Shown: in pieces, positions 62,447 to 64,000 of the stretch
Position numbering within the stretch: the stretch's first letter is position 1
Layout: every line of letters begins with the position of its first letter
Position numbers and translations under genes: made by a program
NCBI RefSeq assembly: GCF_015686695.1
Contig: NZ_JADPMR010000001.1
Span: 2,790,001 to 2,854,000, forward strand
Length of the DNA stretch: 64,000 nt
DNA from: Vibrio nitrifigilis
GTDB taxonomy: Bacteria > Pseudomonadota > Gammaproteobacteria > Enterobacterales > Vibrionaceae
Reading direction: 5' to 3'
The notes under the pieces: generated by a model
What the model saw: the letters and a program-made list of their open reading frames with translations, nothing else
Databases searched by the model: none
What the model was told of the DNA's origin: nothing

Positions 62447-62827
62447 TTAATTTAATACATTTGGAACGGCTAAGCGGAAGGGATCTATTTCCGCGAGAAA
62501 CTCTTTCCCATCTGAATTATGCATGATGTAGTGACCTTGCATGACTCCTACTGGCGTTTCTATAGCGGTACCACTGCTATAGGTGTATTCGTCGTTACCT
62601 GGAATAAAAGGTTGTTCCCCAACAACACCATCGCCTTCTACGTTCATCTGTTTGCCATTAGCATCAGTGATTAGCCAGCGACGTCCAATTAATTGAACGG
62701 TTTCAGTGCTGAGGTTTTTAACCGTGATGAGATAAGCAAACACATAGCGATTTTGCTCAGGGGTTGATTGTTCAGGGATATATTTTGTGTGAACTTGGAT
62801 TTTGATACAAGGCTTAGAAAAATCCAT
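62447..62827 (-). CDS. apaG: ApaG protein
   Basis: A 126-residue fibronectin-III-like protein (E. coli 125) with GRRWLITDANGKQMNVEGDGVVGEQP and the ending IDPFRLAVPNVLN. Cellular role poorly known; linked to Co2+/Mg2+ homeostasis by genetic context. The start at 62827 (MDFSKPC) is set by homology and has GGAG upstream; the longer frame runs into rsmA. Confidence 0.94.
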   Translation of the reverse strand: MDFSKPCIKIQVHTKYIPEQSTPEQNRYVFAYLITVKNLSTETVQLIGRRWLITDANGKQMNVEGDGVVGEQPFIPGNDEYTYSSGTAIETPVGVMQGHYIMHNSDGKEFLAEIDPFRLAVPNVLN

Positions 62828-62885
62828 ATCAACTCCTTGAAATAGTGAGAAAAGAAAATAGGACGACTTTCGTCGTCCTATCTCA

Positions 62886-63695
62886 TTATGCACTTTGGTT
62901 GGCATCTAGCCAATTTGCCATTGCAACAAATTGTTCCAGAGTGAGGTTTTCTGGACGCATAGCTGGGTTAACTCCCAAGGCTTCAAGTCGTTCTACGTCG
63001 ATTAAACCCTTATAGCAGTTACGAACGGTTTTACGGCGTTGGTTAAAACCATCACGAACCACTCTGTCGAGCCATTTTAGACTCGTAGTTGGATGAGGTA
63101 GAGTCTCGTATGGCACTAATCGTACAACTGCTGAATCCACTTTTGGTGGTGGAACAAAGGCAGTGGGTGGTACTTCTAAAACAGGAACGACTTTACAGTA
63201 GTATTGAGCCATCACGGTTAAACGACCATACGCTTTACTACCTGGTCCAGCAGCAAGACGTTTTACCACTTCTTTTTGTAGCATAAAGTGCATATCTTGG
63301 ATGTCTTTATGAAACTCAAATAGGTGGAACATTAACGGCGTAGAAATGTTGTACGGTAAGTTACCAAAAATACGCAGCTTGTTGTCTGGCTTCACCAACT
63401 GGGTGAAGTCAAAGCGCATCGCATCACCTTCATGGATGGTCAGTTTCTCACCTAATTCAGGATGATTGCGTAGACGTTCTGCTAGATCTCTGTCCAGTTC
63501 GATAACCGTTAGTCTATCGATTTCTTTGCCGACAGGTTCAGTCAATGCGCCTAAACCAGGACCAATTTCAACAAGATTTTGCCCAGGTCTTGGATTGATA
63601 GCAGAAACGATCCCATCGATGATATATGGATCGTTTAGAAAGTTTTGGCCAAAGCGTTTACGCGCTTTGTGTCCCATATGGACGTCATTTCTCAT
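62886..63695 (-). CDS. rsmA: 16S rRNA dimethyladenosine transferase
   Basis: Dimethylates A1518 and A1519 of 16S rRNA; also called ksgA. It has 269 residues from the ATG at 63695 (MRNDVHMGHKARKRFGQNFL). The AdoMet-binding motif LVEIGPGLGALTEP and motif IV NLPYNIS are present. An upstream ATG at 63728 would overlap pdxA. Its stop lies 58 bases before the apaG start. Confidence 0.96.
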   Translation of the reverse strand: MRNDVHMGHKARKRFGQNFLNDPYIIDGIVSAINPRPGQNLVEIGPGLGALTEPVGKEIDRLTVIELDRDLAERLRNHPELGEKLTIHEGDAMRFDFTQLVKPDNKLRIFGNLPYNISTPLMFHLFEFHKDIQDMHFMLQKEVVKRLAAGPGSKAYGRLTVMAQYYCKVVPVLEVPPTAFVPPPKVDSAVVRLVPYETLPHPTTSLKWLDRVVRDGFNQRRKTVRNCYKGLIDVERLEALGVNPAMRPENLTLEQFVAMANWLDANQSA

Positions 63696-63708
63696 AATGT
63701 TCTCGAAA

Positions 63709-64000
63709 TTAATTCGCTTTCTTATCAACTAGCTCGATAGCTTGTCTTAATGCTGTTTTGAAGCTTCCCATATCAGCAAGACCCGTACCTGCTAAATCAA
63801 GCGCAGTTCCGTGGTCAACGGACGTCCGTATAAATGGTAAACCTAGAGTAATGTTTACAGATTGTCCAAAACCTTTGTATTTTAGTACCGGTAGCACTTG
63901 GTCGTGATACATGCCTAAAACAGCATCGGCGTTTTGTAAGTATTTGTCATTAAAAATGGTATCTGCTGGTAAAGCCCCAATCAGTTGATAACCTTTTTCT
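63709..64000 (-). CDS. pdxA: 4-hydroxythreonine-4-phosphate dehydrogenase, C-terminal part
   Basis: The last 96 residues of PdxA, cut by the window edge. The reading frame from 63999 downwards gives GALPADTIF, then GMYHDQVLPVLKYKGF and FIRTSVDHGTALDLAGTG, the metal-binding and active-site region of PdxA in pyridoxal phosphate synthesis. Thirteen bases separate its stop from rsmA. Confidence 0.95.
   Translation of the reverse strand, partial: EKGYQLIGALPADTIFNDKYLQNADAVLGMYHDQVLPVLKYKGFGQSVNITLGLPFIRTSVDHGTALDLAGTGLADMGSFKTALRQAIELVDKKAN

Overview
The window reads as chromosomal DNA of a Vibrio species (Vibrionaceae). The main evidence is a complete mannose-sensitive haemagglutinin (MSH) type IV pilus locus, mshI to mshQ, preceded by csrD/mshH. 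Supporting this are a QstR-type competence regulator between galU and ssb, a PglL-type O-oligosaccharyltransferase next to uvrA, and a gene order that, from memory, follows the V. cholerae VC0390-VC0444 region. I cannot name the species from sequence alone.

Layout. 1-950: 3' end of an rRNA operon (23S tail, 5S, tRNA-Asp, terminator), then what looks like a decayed tRNA copy with its own terminator. 1.1-17.8 kb: outer membrane phospholipase A, a CPA1 antiporter, metH behind a perfect MetJ box, lysC behind a lysine riboswitch, an aminotransferase, pglL, uvrA with a LexA box, galU, qstR and ssb. 17.9-21.2 kb: an accessory-looking block with a plasmid-type Rep_3 initiator, a YbaK-family deacylase, a 525-base AT-rich gap and a stand-alone DUF2075 helicase-like ATPase. 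A remnant of a Vibrio-type inverted-repeat element closes its right edge. 21.4-39.7 kb: csrD and the MSH pilus operons. 39.9-51.5 kb: cell shape and envelope genes (mreBCD, maf, rng, yhdP, nitrilase, tldD) and rraB. 51.5-54.5 kb: a second accessory-looking stretch with a GH2 N-domain-like protein, a tandem DUF2061 protein and an orphan TAXI solute-binding protein, flanked by copies of the same inverted-repeat element. 54.5-64 kb: argR and mdh (divergent), ispB, rplU-rpmA, cgtA, yjjP-yjjB, folA, then apaH-apaG-rsmA-pdxA on the minus strand, with pdxA cut by the window edge.

How the genes work together. CsrD, the c-di-GMP-sensing pilus ATPase MshE and the pilus genes link surface attachment to second-messenger and RNA-decay control. 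MreBCD, YhdP and RNase G form the classic envelope/rod-shape neighbourhood. Methionine and lysine supply are under visible cis control (MetJ operator, lysine riboswitch), and uvrA is under SOS control.

The least explained parts are the Rep_3/DUF2075 block, the inverted-repeat element family with at least four copies or remnants here, an inserted segment before the Met20 loop of the folA product, and several leader structures. I do not see a CRISPR array, a complete insertion sequence or a prophage. I cannot point with confidence to a wholly new system; the ssb-csrD block is the best candidate.
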